Positions 25,155 through 35,231 of a stretch of 64,000 bases of DNA are shown here, piece after piece. The position numbers were made by a program, and so were the translations under genes. Below the pieces are notes generated by a model, which saw only the letters and a program-made list of their open reading frames with translations, ran no database searches and was not told where the DNA came from. Each line of letters opens with the position of its first letter. Within the stretch, counting starts at the first letter, position 1. The stretch is from Halioglobus sp. (lineage in GTDB: Bacteria > Pseudomonadota > Gammaproteobacteria > Pseudomonadales > Halieaceae), in assembly GCA_020443345.1 (NCBI GenBank), contig JAGRIH010000022.1, forward strand, positions 1-64,000, written 5' to 3'.

Positions 25155-26117
25155 TCAAAGTGCCGCTTTGCCGCTCTGCCGGGTCTGTACCCCGATAGTG
25201 GCCAGCCCCTGGCGCAGGCCGAGCGAGGGTACCCAACCGGTGAGAGCGGTAATCTCCTCGTTGTCGACCACCCAGTCGTCGTGGCGCATTTCGCACAGCT
25301 TGGGGGGAGTGAGCATGGGTGCCCTGCCGGTGAGGCCCGCCAGGCGCAGGTTGATGCTCGCCGCGGCATCGAGCAGCCACGCGGGAGGGCGCCACAGGCG
25401 CACCGGCCGATCCCAGGTCGTCGCTGCGGTGGCAGCCAGCTCGTGCCAGTCGTAGCCCCCGGGTCTGCCGTCGCACAGCGCCAGCGTGCGGTGGCGGGTG
25501 GCGGGGCTGAACAGGCAGGCGATGATCGCACGCGCCAGGTCGTCGACGTGCAGCAGCGACAGCCGTGCGCCGGCGCTGCCCGGCACCACGGCGATACCGC
25601 GCGCCATCCACTCGAACAAGGGCTGCATCTCCCGGTCTCCCGGGCCGTATACCGCCGGTGGCCGCAGCACCAGCCAGTCCAGTTCTGTCGTTGTGTGTTC
25701 CAGCAGCCGTTCCGCCGCGCGCTTGCTGCCGGCGTACCAGGACAGGTCCGGTTCGCGCGCGGCGAGTGAGGAAAGCAGTAGCAGGCGCGGGGGGGCGGGC
25801 TGTGCCTGCAGGGCGGCGAGCAGTGCCGCGGTACCGGCGACGTTGATGCGCTCGAACTCGGCCCGGGAGCCGCCGCGCACCGCTGCGGCGGCGTGAACGA
25901 CCGCGGCGCAACCGCCGCTGAGCTGGCGCAGAGCGCGCTGGTTGTCGAGGTCGCCGGCGACCACGCAGACCCCGGCGCGGGACAGATCCGCGGCCCTGGC
26001 GGCGTCCCTCGCCAGCGCGCGCACAGCGAAGCCCTGATCCTGCAGTGCGGCGCACAGCCGCCTGCCGATAAAGCCCGTGGCGCCGGTGACGGCGATAGTG
26101 CTGCCGGGTGCTGTCAG
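25155..26117 (-). CDS. CerR-like NAD-dependent epimerase/reductase
   Basis: This extended short-chain dehydrogenase has the Rossmann motif TGATGFIG at about residues 11-18, and the later Y-x3-K (SWYAGSKRAAERLL) with RPPAVYGPGD, which marks the atypical SDR class. In Caulobacter crescentus the comparable gene cerR lies beside the acyl-ACP synthetase gene and acts in ceramide formation. The only frame start that keeps the dinucleotide motif is CTG 26117, overlapping the TGA of the acyl-AMP ligase as CTGA; GTG 26024 would delete that motif. A non-ATG, coupled start is therefore inferred. Length would be about 320 residues. Confidence 0.78.
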   Translation of the reverse strand: MTAPGSTIAVTGATGFIGRRLCAALQDQGFAVRALARDAARAADLSRAGVCVVAGDLDNQRALRQLSGGCAAVVHAAAAVRGGSRAEFERINVAGTAALLAALQAQPAPPRLLLLSSLAAREPDLSWYAGSKRAAERLLEHTTTELDWLVLRPPAVYGPGDREMQPLFEWMARGIAVVPGSAGARLSLLHVDDLARAIIACLFSPATRHRTLALCDGRPGGYDWHELAATAATTWDRPVRLWRPPAWLLDAAASINLRLAGLTGRAPMLTPPKLCEMRHDDWVVDNEEITALTGWVPSLGLRQGLATIGVQTRQSGKAAL

Positions 26118-27895
26118 CCTGAACCGACCTTCAGGCGGGGCTGGTCAGCGACGGCCTCCAGCGGTGCCGTGCCGTGGGAATTGATGAAGTCCAGGCGCGC
26201 CTTGGCGCGCGAGAGCTTGCCCGACGAGGTGCGCGGGAGGGAGTGGACGGGAACCAGCTCGACATAGCAGTCCAGGCTCAGCTCCATGCGCAGCAGCGCC
26301 GTCAGTCGCCGAATCAGGTTGTTGCGCCGGCTGGCGTCGGTGTCACGGCACTGCACCAACAGGACGCAGCACTCCTGCCCCTCGTGATCGGGGACCGCAA
26401 AAGCCACGGCATCTCCCGAGCGCACTTCCATCTGTGATTCGGCGATGTGCTCCAGGTCCTGCGGCCAGATGTTGCGGCCGTGAATGATGATCAAATCTTT
26501 TTTCCGCCCGGTGATGGTCAACACACCGTCCGCCAGGTAGCCGATATCGCCGCTGTTGAGCCAGCCGTCGGGAGACAGGGCGTTGCGGGATTCTTCGGGC
26601 AGGTTGAAATACCCGGACATGACGCTGGGGCCGCGCAGATAGATCACCCCGCTATGCCAGTCCGGCAGTACCCGGTCATCGTCGTCGCGAATCTGTACTT
26701 CGAAATCCGGCAGCAGTTTGCCGCAGTTCACGAAATGGCGGCCGCGGCCGCCGCGGTCGTTTTCGTCCAGCAATACCGCCTGGTGGTGGTCGGCCAGGTG
26801 GTCGCTGTCGATACAGTGGGTGGTAAAGCCCGTCCACAGAGGCGAGAAGCTGACGCCCAGGGTGCACTCGGCCATGCCGTAGCAGGCTAAAAAAGCGCGC
26901 CGGTCGAAGCCACAGGGCTCCAGCAACTCAGAGAAATAGGCCAGGGTTTCGGGGCGGATCATTTCCGCGCCGATGCCGGCGACGCGCCAATGGCGCAGAT
27001 CGTAACTGCCCAGATCGCTGCTGCGCACCCGGCGGGCGCACAGGTCGTAGCCAAACGAGGGTGCGAAGGAGATCGTCGCGCGGGTCTGTGTCATCAGGTG
27101 CAGCCACTGTCGCGGCCGCATGGCGAACTCGCGCGTGTCCAGATAGTCTACCGACACCTGGGCCGCCATGGGCACCAGCACGAAGCCCACCAGCCCCATA
27201 TCGTGGTAGAAAGGTAGCCAGGACAGCATGCGGTCCCGCGCATTCATCATCAGGCCGTGCGCGATCATGCCGCGCAGATTGGCCATGGCCGACTGGTGGG
27301 TGATCACCACGCCGCGGGGAAAGCGGGTGCTGCCCGAAGTGTACTGTATGTAGGCGATGTCCCGGGGCTCGATCTGCGGCAGCGCCTGCGCCGCGGCGGG
27401 CAGTGCGTCAAAGGCCTGCGGCGCATCCACCATGCGCATGGACAGTCCGGCGCTGGCTTCGCGCAGGAAGGGCAGGTAGCCCGCAGACGCCACGCCCACG
27501 GCGGCATCACAGGCCTCCAGCAGCAACTGTAACTGCGCCACATAGGCGTGGTGGGCGCCCACCTTGACCGAGGCCGGCAGCGCCACGGGCACCAGGGCCG
27601 CGTACTGGCAGGCGAAGAAAAAGCGGATGAAGTCGGGGTCGGTCTCTGCCACCAGGGCCACGCGATCGCCCGGCTGCAGGCCCAGGCCCAGCAGCTTGCC
27701 CGACAGCGCCAGCGCCTGGCGGCGCAATTCGGCATAGGACACGGCGGCATACAAGTGGCCGCGGCCGGTGTAGAAGTTGGTGCCGGTGGCGCCCTGTGCG
27801 GCGTAGTCCAGGGCGGTGGTCAGGGTATCGAATGCGGCGGGACAAAAAGGGAGTTCGTGGCGTGTCGGCGTGGCGATGACGTCTGGCTGTGACAA
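26114..27895 (-). CDS. Fatty acyl-AMP ligase / acyl-ACP synthetase
   Basis: The 593-residue ANL-superfamily enzyme has the ATP-loop YTSGSTRFPRG at 185-195, SWLPFYHDMGL near 228, ACYGMAECTLG near 340, NSGDIGYL near 455, GRKKDLIIIHGRN near 470 and a C-terminal catalytic Lys in RTSSGKLSRAK. The FAAL type activates fatty acids as acyl-AMP and loads them on an ACP. In Caulobacter an equivalent acyl-ACP synthetase is one of five genes needed for ceramide. Here it heads the operon with CerR and could charge the ACP at 33.8 kb. Confidence 0.85.
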   Translation of the reverse strand: MSQPDVIATPTRHELPFCPAAFDTLTTALDYAAQGATGTNFYTGRGHLYAAVSYAELRRQALALSGKLLGLGLQPGDRVALVAETDPDFIRFFFACQYAALVPVALPASVKVGAHHAYVAQLQLLLEACDAAVGVASAGYLPFLREASAGLSMRMVDAPQAFDALPAAAQALPQIEPRDIAYIQYTSGSTRFPRGVVITHQSAMANLRGMIAHGLMMNARDRMLSWLPFYHDMGLVGFVLVPMAAQVSVDYLDTREFAMRPRQWLHLMTQTRATISFAPSFGYDLCARRVRSSDLGSYDLRHWRVAGIGAEMIRPETLAYFSELLEPCGFDRRAFLACYGMAECTLGVSFSPLWTGFTTHCIDSDHLADHHQAVLLDENDRGGRGRHFVNCGKLLPDFEVQIRDDDDRVLPDWHSGVIYLRGPSVMSGYFNLPEESRNALSPDGWLNSGDIGYLADGVLTITGRKKDLIIIHGRNIWPQDLEHIAESQMEVRSGDAVAFAVPDHEGQECCVLLVQCRDTDASRRNNLIRRLTALLRMELSLDCYVELVPVHSLPRTSSGKLSRAKARLDFINSHGTAPLEAVADQPRLKVGSG

Positions 27896-28293
27896 TGTCT
27901 GTTCCTCGTTTTCGGACGGCCTGCGTGCTGGCGCCAGGCGTCGATAAACACGTGCTCCCGATGCCCCGGGGGGCAGCCACAGAGCCGCATGCAGGCAACC
28001 TGCACGTTGTACAGCAATCAGGTGCGCTCACAGGCAAATGCGGTTGCCACGAGCAGGTTTGGCTTCCCGGGCCGCGCCGTTATTTTCTGCACACTGGTGC
28101 TGTATCTGTTTGCGCCCTGGCTCAGACCTGTACAGTGACAGTGGGCTGGCTAATGTCCCGGGATAATAGCATTTTAAACCCTGTGACCTAAAGGGAATAA
28201 TACCAAAGCCTCCGGGGAACCCCGGGCTGCCGAGCGCTGCCGTGCCCTGTATACTGACTGCGAACGTTGGGACAGTGCGTACAAGGGGCGGCG
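27896..28293. promoter_or_regulatory. 398-bp divergent intergenic region
   Basis: This gap separates the FAAL operon (minus strand) from the ceramide synthase-like gene (plus strand), so it must hold promoters for both ceramide-forming operons. On the plus strand a TATACT hexamer at 28250-28255 lies 38 bp before the ATG, but its -35 match is poor. No clear operator palindrome or terminator stands out. Confidence 0.5.
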
Positions 28294-29436
28294 ATGAGCG
28301 ACGGCGGGGCTTCGGCCATCTCATTGGACGCGGTGGCGCATAGCGGCCAATTGCGCCGCTTCATCGCGCTGCCGAAACGCCTGTACGCCGCTGACCCGGC
28401 GTGGATTGCACCGCTGGATTTCGAGCAGCGCCAGCGCTTTTCGCCGTCCAATCACTTTTTTGATCACGCCCGCTGGCGCGCCTGGATCGCCTGCCGCGAC
28501 GGTGTGCCGGTGGGCCGCATCAGCGCGCAGATCGACGAACTGCATCTGCGGCAGTACGGCGACCGCACGGGCTATTTCGGCATGCTGGAAGCCGAGGACG
28601 ACCCAGCGGTATTTGCCGCTCTGTTTGGCGTGGCCCACGAGTGGCTGCGCAGCGAGGGCATGCAGCGGGTGCGCGGCCCCTTCAACCTGCACATCAACGA
28701 AGAGGTGGGTTTGCTGGTGGAGGGCTTTGCCAAACCGCCCTTCATCCTGATGGGCCACGGCCGTCCCGGGTATGGCCCGGCGGTCGAGGCGCAGGGTTAT
28801 CGCCCGGTCAAGGACCTGCTGGCCTACCGTATTCGCCCGGATTTCGCGGCGCCGCGGGTGATGACGCAACTGGCCGCGCGCGCCTCCGGGCAAGTGGTGG
28901 TGCGCCCGTTGAGGCGCCGGCAACTGGCGGCGGAGGCCGCCACTATGCGCGACATCTTCAACGATGCCTGGCAGCACAACTGGGGCTTTGTGCCGCTGGC
29001 CGAGGCCGAGTGGCTGGAGACAGTGGCGACTTTGTCGAAACTCATGCCCGACGACTACATACAGATTGCGGAATACGACGGCGAGCCGGTGGCGTTCATC
29101 GTGGCCCTGCCCAACGTGAACGAAGCGGCGCGCGACCTCGGGGGCAGGCTGCTGCCCTTGGGCTGGGCCAAATTGCTGTGGCGCCTCAAGGTGCGCCACC
29201 CGCGCTCCGCGCGCATCCCACTGATGGGGGTGCGCCAGAGCTACCAGCATTCGCGGCTGGGCCCCACCCTGGCGTTTATGGTCATCGATGCGGTGCGCCG
29301 GGCGCTGCACCGGCGCGGGGTCACCACGGTCGAGATGGGCTGGATACTCGAGGATAACGCGGGGATGCGCAATATCATCGAAACCATCGGCGGGCAGGCG
29401 TACAAGCGCTACCGCATCTACGAGAGGAAACTGTAA
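28294..29436 (+). CDS. Bacterial ceramide synthase-like GNAT protein
   Basis: The 380-residue protein is a GNAT-fold acyltransferase of the long type found beside bacterial serine palmitoyltransferases; in Caulobacter such a protein (bCerS) N-acylates the sphingoid base. Visible landmarks are an N-terminal domain (FIALPKRLYAADPAWIAPLD), the middle GPFNLHINEEVGLLVEGF (about 130-147) and a C-terminal GNAT region (MGVRQSYQHSRLGPTLAFM, then VEMGWILEDNAGMRNI). No signal peptide is seen. ATG 28294 follows GGGGCGGCG. The 3' gene is a nucleotidyltransferase 32 bp downstream. Confidence 0.75.
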   Translation: MSDGGASAISLDAVAHSGQLRRFIALPKRLYAADPAWIAPLDFEQRQRFSPSNHFFDHARWRAWIACRDGVPVGRISAQIDELHLRQYGDRTGYFGMLEAEDDPAVFAALFGVAHEWLRSEGMQRVRGPFNLHINEEVGLLVEGFAKPPFILMGHGRPGYGPAVEAQGYRPVKDLLAYRIRPDFAAPRVMTQLAARASGQVVVRPLRRRQLAAEAATMRDIFNDAWQHNWGFVPLAEAEWLETVATLSKLMPDDYIQIAEYDGEPVAFIVALPNVNEAARDLGGRLLPLGWAKLLWRLKVRHPRSARIPLMGVRQSYQHSRLGPTLAFMVIDAVRRALHRRGVTTVEMGWILEDNAGMRNIIETIGGQAYKRYRIYERKL

Positions 29437-29468
29437 GGACTATGCCAGTGTCTGCACGACAGGAACGG

Positions 29469-30260
29469 ATGAGCGCGATTGTACTGGCCGGCGATCGCAC
29501 CAAGGACGATGCGCTGATCGATCACGCGCAGACCGGCTGCAAAGCCATGATCGATATCGACGGCCTGCCCATGGTGCGCCGCGTACTCAATGCGCTGCGC
29601 GCCTCCAATGTCGTGGCGAAAATCACCCTGGCCGGGCCGGAGGCCGCGGCCCTGAGCACCGACGGCCCGTTGTCCGGATGGCTTGCATCCGGCGAGGTGG
29701 CCTGGCGGGCGCCCGCCGCCAGTCCCAGCACCAGTGCCTACGAGGCCATGCAGTCACTGGACCCAGACGCCGCGGTGCTGCTGACCACGGCGGATCACCC
29801 GCTGCTGAGCGCCGAGGTTGTCGATGCCTTCGGCAGGCAGAGTCTGGCCGCCGATGTCGATGTCACCGTGGGCCTGGCGCCCCACGCGCTGGTCAGTGAG
29901 GCCTATCCGGGGATTAAAAAAACCGTGCTGCGCTTCAGCGACGGCGACTTCTGCGGGTGTAACCTGTTTGCCTTCCTCACGCCCGAGGGGCGCCACGCGG
30001 CGCGCTTCTGGCGCCGCATCGAGCAGGAGCGCAAAAAACCACTGCTGGTGATCGGCCTGCTGGGGTGGTCGGCAGTGCTTCGCTACCGGCTCGGCCTGCT
30101 CTCCCTGGAGGAGGCCCTGGCCAGGCTCGGCAAGCGCCTGGGCCTGCGCATGCGCGCGGTGATCCTGCCCTACGCCAATGCCGCTATCGACGTGGATTCC
30201 ATCGCCGACCTGATGCTGGTCAAGGGTGCGCTGGCACAGGCCGCGGCACAGGACGCCTGA
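29469..30260 (+). CDS. MobA-like NTP transferase
   Basis: The 263-residue protein has a GT-A-like nucleotidyltransferase fold: start MSAIVLAGDRTKDDAL, then KAMIDIDGLPMVRRVLNAL (about 27-45), and a DxxxP metal region TTADHPLLS near 105. The usual GGxSxRMG phosphate loop is changed to GDRTKDD, so the nucleotide or donor sugar is unclear. It shares a transcript with the ceramide synthase-like gene and may make an activated head group. ATG 29469 has AGGA six bases upstream; an alternative ATG lies at 29442. Confidence 0.7.
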   Translation: MSAIVLAGDRTKDDALIDHAQTGCKAMIDIDGLPMVRRVLNALRASNVVAKITLAGPEAAALSTDGPLSGWLASGEVAWRAPAASPSTSAYEAMQSLDPDAAVLLTTADHPLLSAEVVDAFGRQSLAADVDVTVGLAPHALVSEAYPGIKKTVLRFSDGDFCGCNLFAFLTPEGRHAARFWRRIEQERKKPLLVIGLLGWSAVLRYRLGLLSLEEALARLGKRLGLRMRAVILPYANAAIDVDSIADLMLVKGALAQAAAQDA

Positions 30261-30276
30261 ACGCTACCCGGTAGGT

Positions 30277-30294
30277 CAGCGCCCAGCGGCGCTG
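30277..30294. terminator. Hairpin between convergent genes
   Basis: A 7-bp stem (CAGCGCC / GGCGCTG) with the 4-nt loop CAGC lies in the 43 bp between the convergent nucleotidyltransferase and metallophosphoesterase genes. Being symmetrical it could serve both strands. No T-run follows, so termination is only probable. Confidence 0.45.
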
Positions 30295-30303
30295 GTATGG
30301 TGT

Positions 30304-31263
30304 TCAGCGGCGCAGGCTGATCTTTTGGGTTGCGCCCGGCACCACAGTCTGTCCCTCCCTCCGATAGAGGCGCGGCATCACCTCCAGCAGCCAGCCGGTG
30401 TCACTGCGGCGGACCCGATAGCGATTGTAGCCGGCGCAGTCGTTGCCACGGTTGCCCACCGCGGAAGCGGAGGGCACGGCGATGACCGGCGCCACGCCGT
30501 GGACTGTGTCCAACTCGTGGCAGTGGGTGCGGTGGCCGTGGCCGTGCAGCACCAGCTCAGCGCCGTGTGCCTGCAGCACGGCCTGGACCCGGGGCGCGTC
30601 GGTCAGTCGCTTGCGCCAGGGTTCCAGCCCCGGCAGGGGACAGTGGTGCAGGTACACCACCCGGAACAGGCCCTGTGCCGCGCTGCACTCCAGCAGCGCG
30701 GGCAGCCGCGCCAGTTGTGCGGCGCCCACGGTGCCGGTGGCCATGAAAGGCGGCTTGGGACAGGCGGTGGACAGCCCGATAAAGGCGATGTCGCCGCGCA
30801 CCCGCACACTGGGGTAGATGCTCGCCAGGCTGTTTTCTCCGGCGGCCCCGTCCCCGGCCATGTACTGCCGCCACCGGGCAAAGGTGCTCTCCCAGGGCGC
30901 GCGCACGCTGGCGTCGTGATTGCCCGGCACCACGGCGACCCGGTCCGGCTCGCCCAGTTGCTGCAGCCAGGCGCGCGCCTGCTCGAACTCCTGTGGCAGG
31001 CCGACGTGAGTCAGATCCCCGGTCACCAGGAGCTGGACCAGCTCTGTGCCGTGCAGGTCCCGCTGCAGGGCGTCGAGTATGTCGCGGCGGTGCTCGAAAC
31101 GCCGCCGCTGGCGCCACGACAGGTAGCCCAGCGCGCGCTTATTGAGCAGGTCCGCGGCGCGCACGCCGCGCAGTGAGCTCAGGTGCGGGTCGGACAGCTG
31201 GGCAAAGGTGTGATACGTGCTCTGGCTGCCGATCGGTGAGATAGGGCGGCTTGGCTGGTGCAT
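30304..31263 (-). CDS. Calcineurin-like metallophosphoesterase
   Basis: The 319-residue enzyme has the dimetal phosphoesterase motifs in order: SDPHL near 25, VTGDLTHVG near 80, VPGNHD near 108, LHHCPLPG near 205 and LHGHGHR near 240. Members cleave phosphomonoesters, phosphodiesters or UDP-lipid intermediates (LpxH type). It is the last gene of the ACP-SPT-MurA operon, 36 bp after murA, so a lipid-phosphate substrate is plausible. Its 5' end carries an end of the small TIR element, so the N-terminal residues before TYHTFAQLSDPHL are likely element-derived. The ATG at 31263 is chosen over GTG 31275. Confidence 0.82.
   Translation of the reverse strand: MHQPSRPISPIGSQSTYHTFAQLSDPHLSSLRGVRAADLLNKRALGYLSWRQRRRFEHRRDILDALQRDLHGTELVQLLVTGDLTHVGLPQEFEQARAWLQQLGEPDRVAVVPGNHDASVRAPWESTFARWRQYMAGDGAAGENSLASIYPSVRVRGDIAFIGLSTACPKPPFMATGTVGAAQLARLPALLECSAAQGLFRVVYLHHCPLPGLEPWRKRLTDAPRVQAVLQAHGAELVLHGHGHRTHCHELDTVHGVAPVIAVPSASAVGNRGNDCAGYNRYRVRRSDTGWLLEVMPRLYRREGQTVVPGATQKISLRR
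31226..31249 (-). repeat. TIR-element end inside the 5' end of the metallophosphoesterase gene
   Basis: Read on the minus strand this is CCGCC, C, TATCTCACCGATCGGCAG: 23 of 24 bases match the left end of the element at 46571-46594. A further ATATCAC/GTATCAC similarity follows after a short insertion. The interior of the element is absent because the gene's conserved domain begins there. Confidence 0.6.
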
Positions 31264-31299
31264 GCTCTGGTTCACGATAGGTCCGGCGGCGCACCGGGC

Positions 31300-33761
<2,462 letters not shown>

Positions 33762-33800
33762 CTGCTCTCCTCGGGATGCGGCCGACTGCCGGCGGCAGTC

Positions 33801-34043
33801 TCAGGGGTTCAGTTCGCGGACCTTGCGCGCCAACTCACCGATGGTGTTGACATCCGGCAGGATATTGAGCGGGATGGAAATGTCGAAGTGGTCCTCGATT
33901 TTCTCGATAAACTCCATGACCTCCAGTGAACTCAAGCCGATATCGGCGACCAGTTCGGTGGACTCCGACAACGCCAGAGCCTGTTTGTTGTAGGGTTCCA
34001 GTGCCCGGTAGAGGAAGTCCAGGTAGTCTTGGTAATCGGTCAT
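33801..34043 (-). CDS. Acyl carrier protein of the sphingolipid locus
   Basis: This 80-residue acidic helical protein has the phosphopantetheine site in DIGLSSLEVMEF, where Ser 39 of SSL takes the place of DSL. It should carry the acyl chain used by the serine palmitoyltransferase encoded just downstream. Loading is probably by the FAAL at 26.1 kb and activation by the transferase at 60.2 kb. ATG 34043 (MTDYQDYLDFL) is preferred over a longer frame whose leader overlaps the divergent promoter region. Confidence 0.85.
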   Translation of the reverse strand: MTDYQDYLDFLYRALEPYNKQALALSESTELVADIGLSSLEVMEFIEKIEDHFDISIPLNILPDVNTIGELARKVRELNP

Positions 34044-34154
34044 TTGCTTGCTACCCTTGCGCTGCTGCTCCAGTCCCGCCATCGGCCCGATGGCTGCAGC
34101 GCTGGTCCGGCGCCCATTTGCAAAGGTTGGAACTATACCCATGGTACACGGCTA

Positions 34155-35231
34155 ATGCCAGTCATTTGGCTGCTGGACGCCTACCGCGCGGGGGAGCGAG
34201 GGCAGGTGCGGGCGCTGGCCGAGGCGCTGTGCGCGGAGCTGGACTGCCCGCTGGAAACGAAAGCCCTGAGCTACCGCAAATGCGTCGTGCTGCCGCATGT
34301 GCTGGGCCAATCCTCGCTGCGCGGCCTCACCGCCGCTGCCGCGGCCGGCCTGCGCCCGCCGTGGCCGGACCTGGTGATTTCCTGTGGGGTGCGCAACGAG
34401 CCGGTGTGCCGCTGGCTGCGCGAGCGCTCCGGCGGGCGCACCCGCTATGTTCACGTGGGGCGCCCGTGGGGCGCACTGAGTTCCTTCGACCTGGTGATCA
34501 CCACGCCGCAGTACCGCGTGCCGGCGGCTCCGAACGTGCTGCACAATACCCTGACCCTGCACGGCATAACGCCGCAGCGCCTGCAGCGGGCGCAATCCCG
34601 GTGGGGGCCGGCCTTCGCCGGACTGCCGCGACCGCTGACGGCGGTGCTTGCCGGCGGCGACAGCGGCCCGTTCACCTTTGGCCCGCGCGCCGCGTCGCGG
34701 CTGGGCCGGCAGGTCTCGCGCAGCGCCGCCGCCAGCGGCGGCGCGCTGCTGGTGTCCACCAGTTCGCGCACCGGTCGCGCCGCCGCGACGGCCCTGCGCG
34801 CGGCGCTCGACGCGCCGCACTACTTCTACCAGTGGCGCGCCGGCGATGACGACAACCCCTATCTGGGCATGCTGGCCTGGGCCGACCGGGTGGTGGTGAC
34901 CGGCGACAGTATCGCCATGCTGTCGGAGGCCTGCGCCACCGGCAAGCCGGTGCAGATGTTCGACCTCGGCGGGATGCGCGAGAACACGCGGGCGGCGCGC
35001 GACTGGCGGCTGGGGGCCACATTGTACGCCGCGCTGCTGCGCTGGTGCTGGCGGCCCCTGAGTCGCGACATCACTTTAGTACACCGGCAGTTGCGCTCAT
35101 CCGGGCGCGCGGTGTGGCTGGACGAGAAGCCGCGCGCGGCAGCGGTGCCGGTAGAGTCGGCGCTGCGGCGCTCGGTGGCGGCAGTGCGCGCCCTACTTGA
35201 GCAGGGTGGAGCGGGCGGCGGCGTCCAGTAA
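34155..35231 (+). CDS. ELM1-family protein, copy 1
   Basis: The 358-residue product belongs to the mitochondrial fission ELM1 family (PF06258), a GT-B-like fold whose bacterial role is not established. Family words are RAGERGQVRALAEAL (about 10-24), PPWPDLVISCGVRNEPVCRW (about 68-87), VGRPWG, PNVLHNTLTLH, and the C-terminal half LAGGDSGP (about 165) and VVTGDSIAMLSEACATGKPV (about 252-271). Copy 3 at 52.4 kb shares most of these motifs. The gene is divergent from the ACP-SPT operon by 111 bp, so a glycosyltransferase role on sphingolipids is a reasonable guess. Its 3' end overlaps the convergent ABC gene by 39 bp. Confidence 0.78.
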   Translation: MPVIWLLDAYRAGERGQVRALAEALCAELDCPLETKALSYRKCVVLPHVLGQSSLRGLTAAAAAGLRPPWPDLVISCGVRNEPVCRWLRERSGGRTRYVHVGRPWGALSSFDLVITTPQYRVPAAPNVLHNTLTLHGITPQRLQRAQSRWGPAFAGLPRPLTAVLAGGDSGPFTFGPRAASRLGRQVSRSAAASGGALLVSTSSRTGRAAATALRAALDAPHYFYQWRAGDDDNPYLGMLAWADRVVVTGDSIAMLSEACATGKPVQMFDLGGMRENTRAARDWRLGATLYAALLRWCWRPLSRDITLVHRQLRSSGRAVWLDEKPRAAAVPVESALRRSVAAVRALLEQGGAGGGVQ

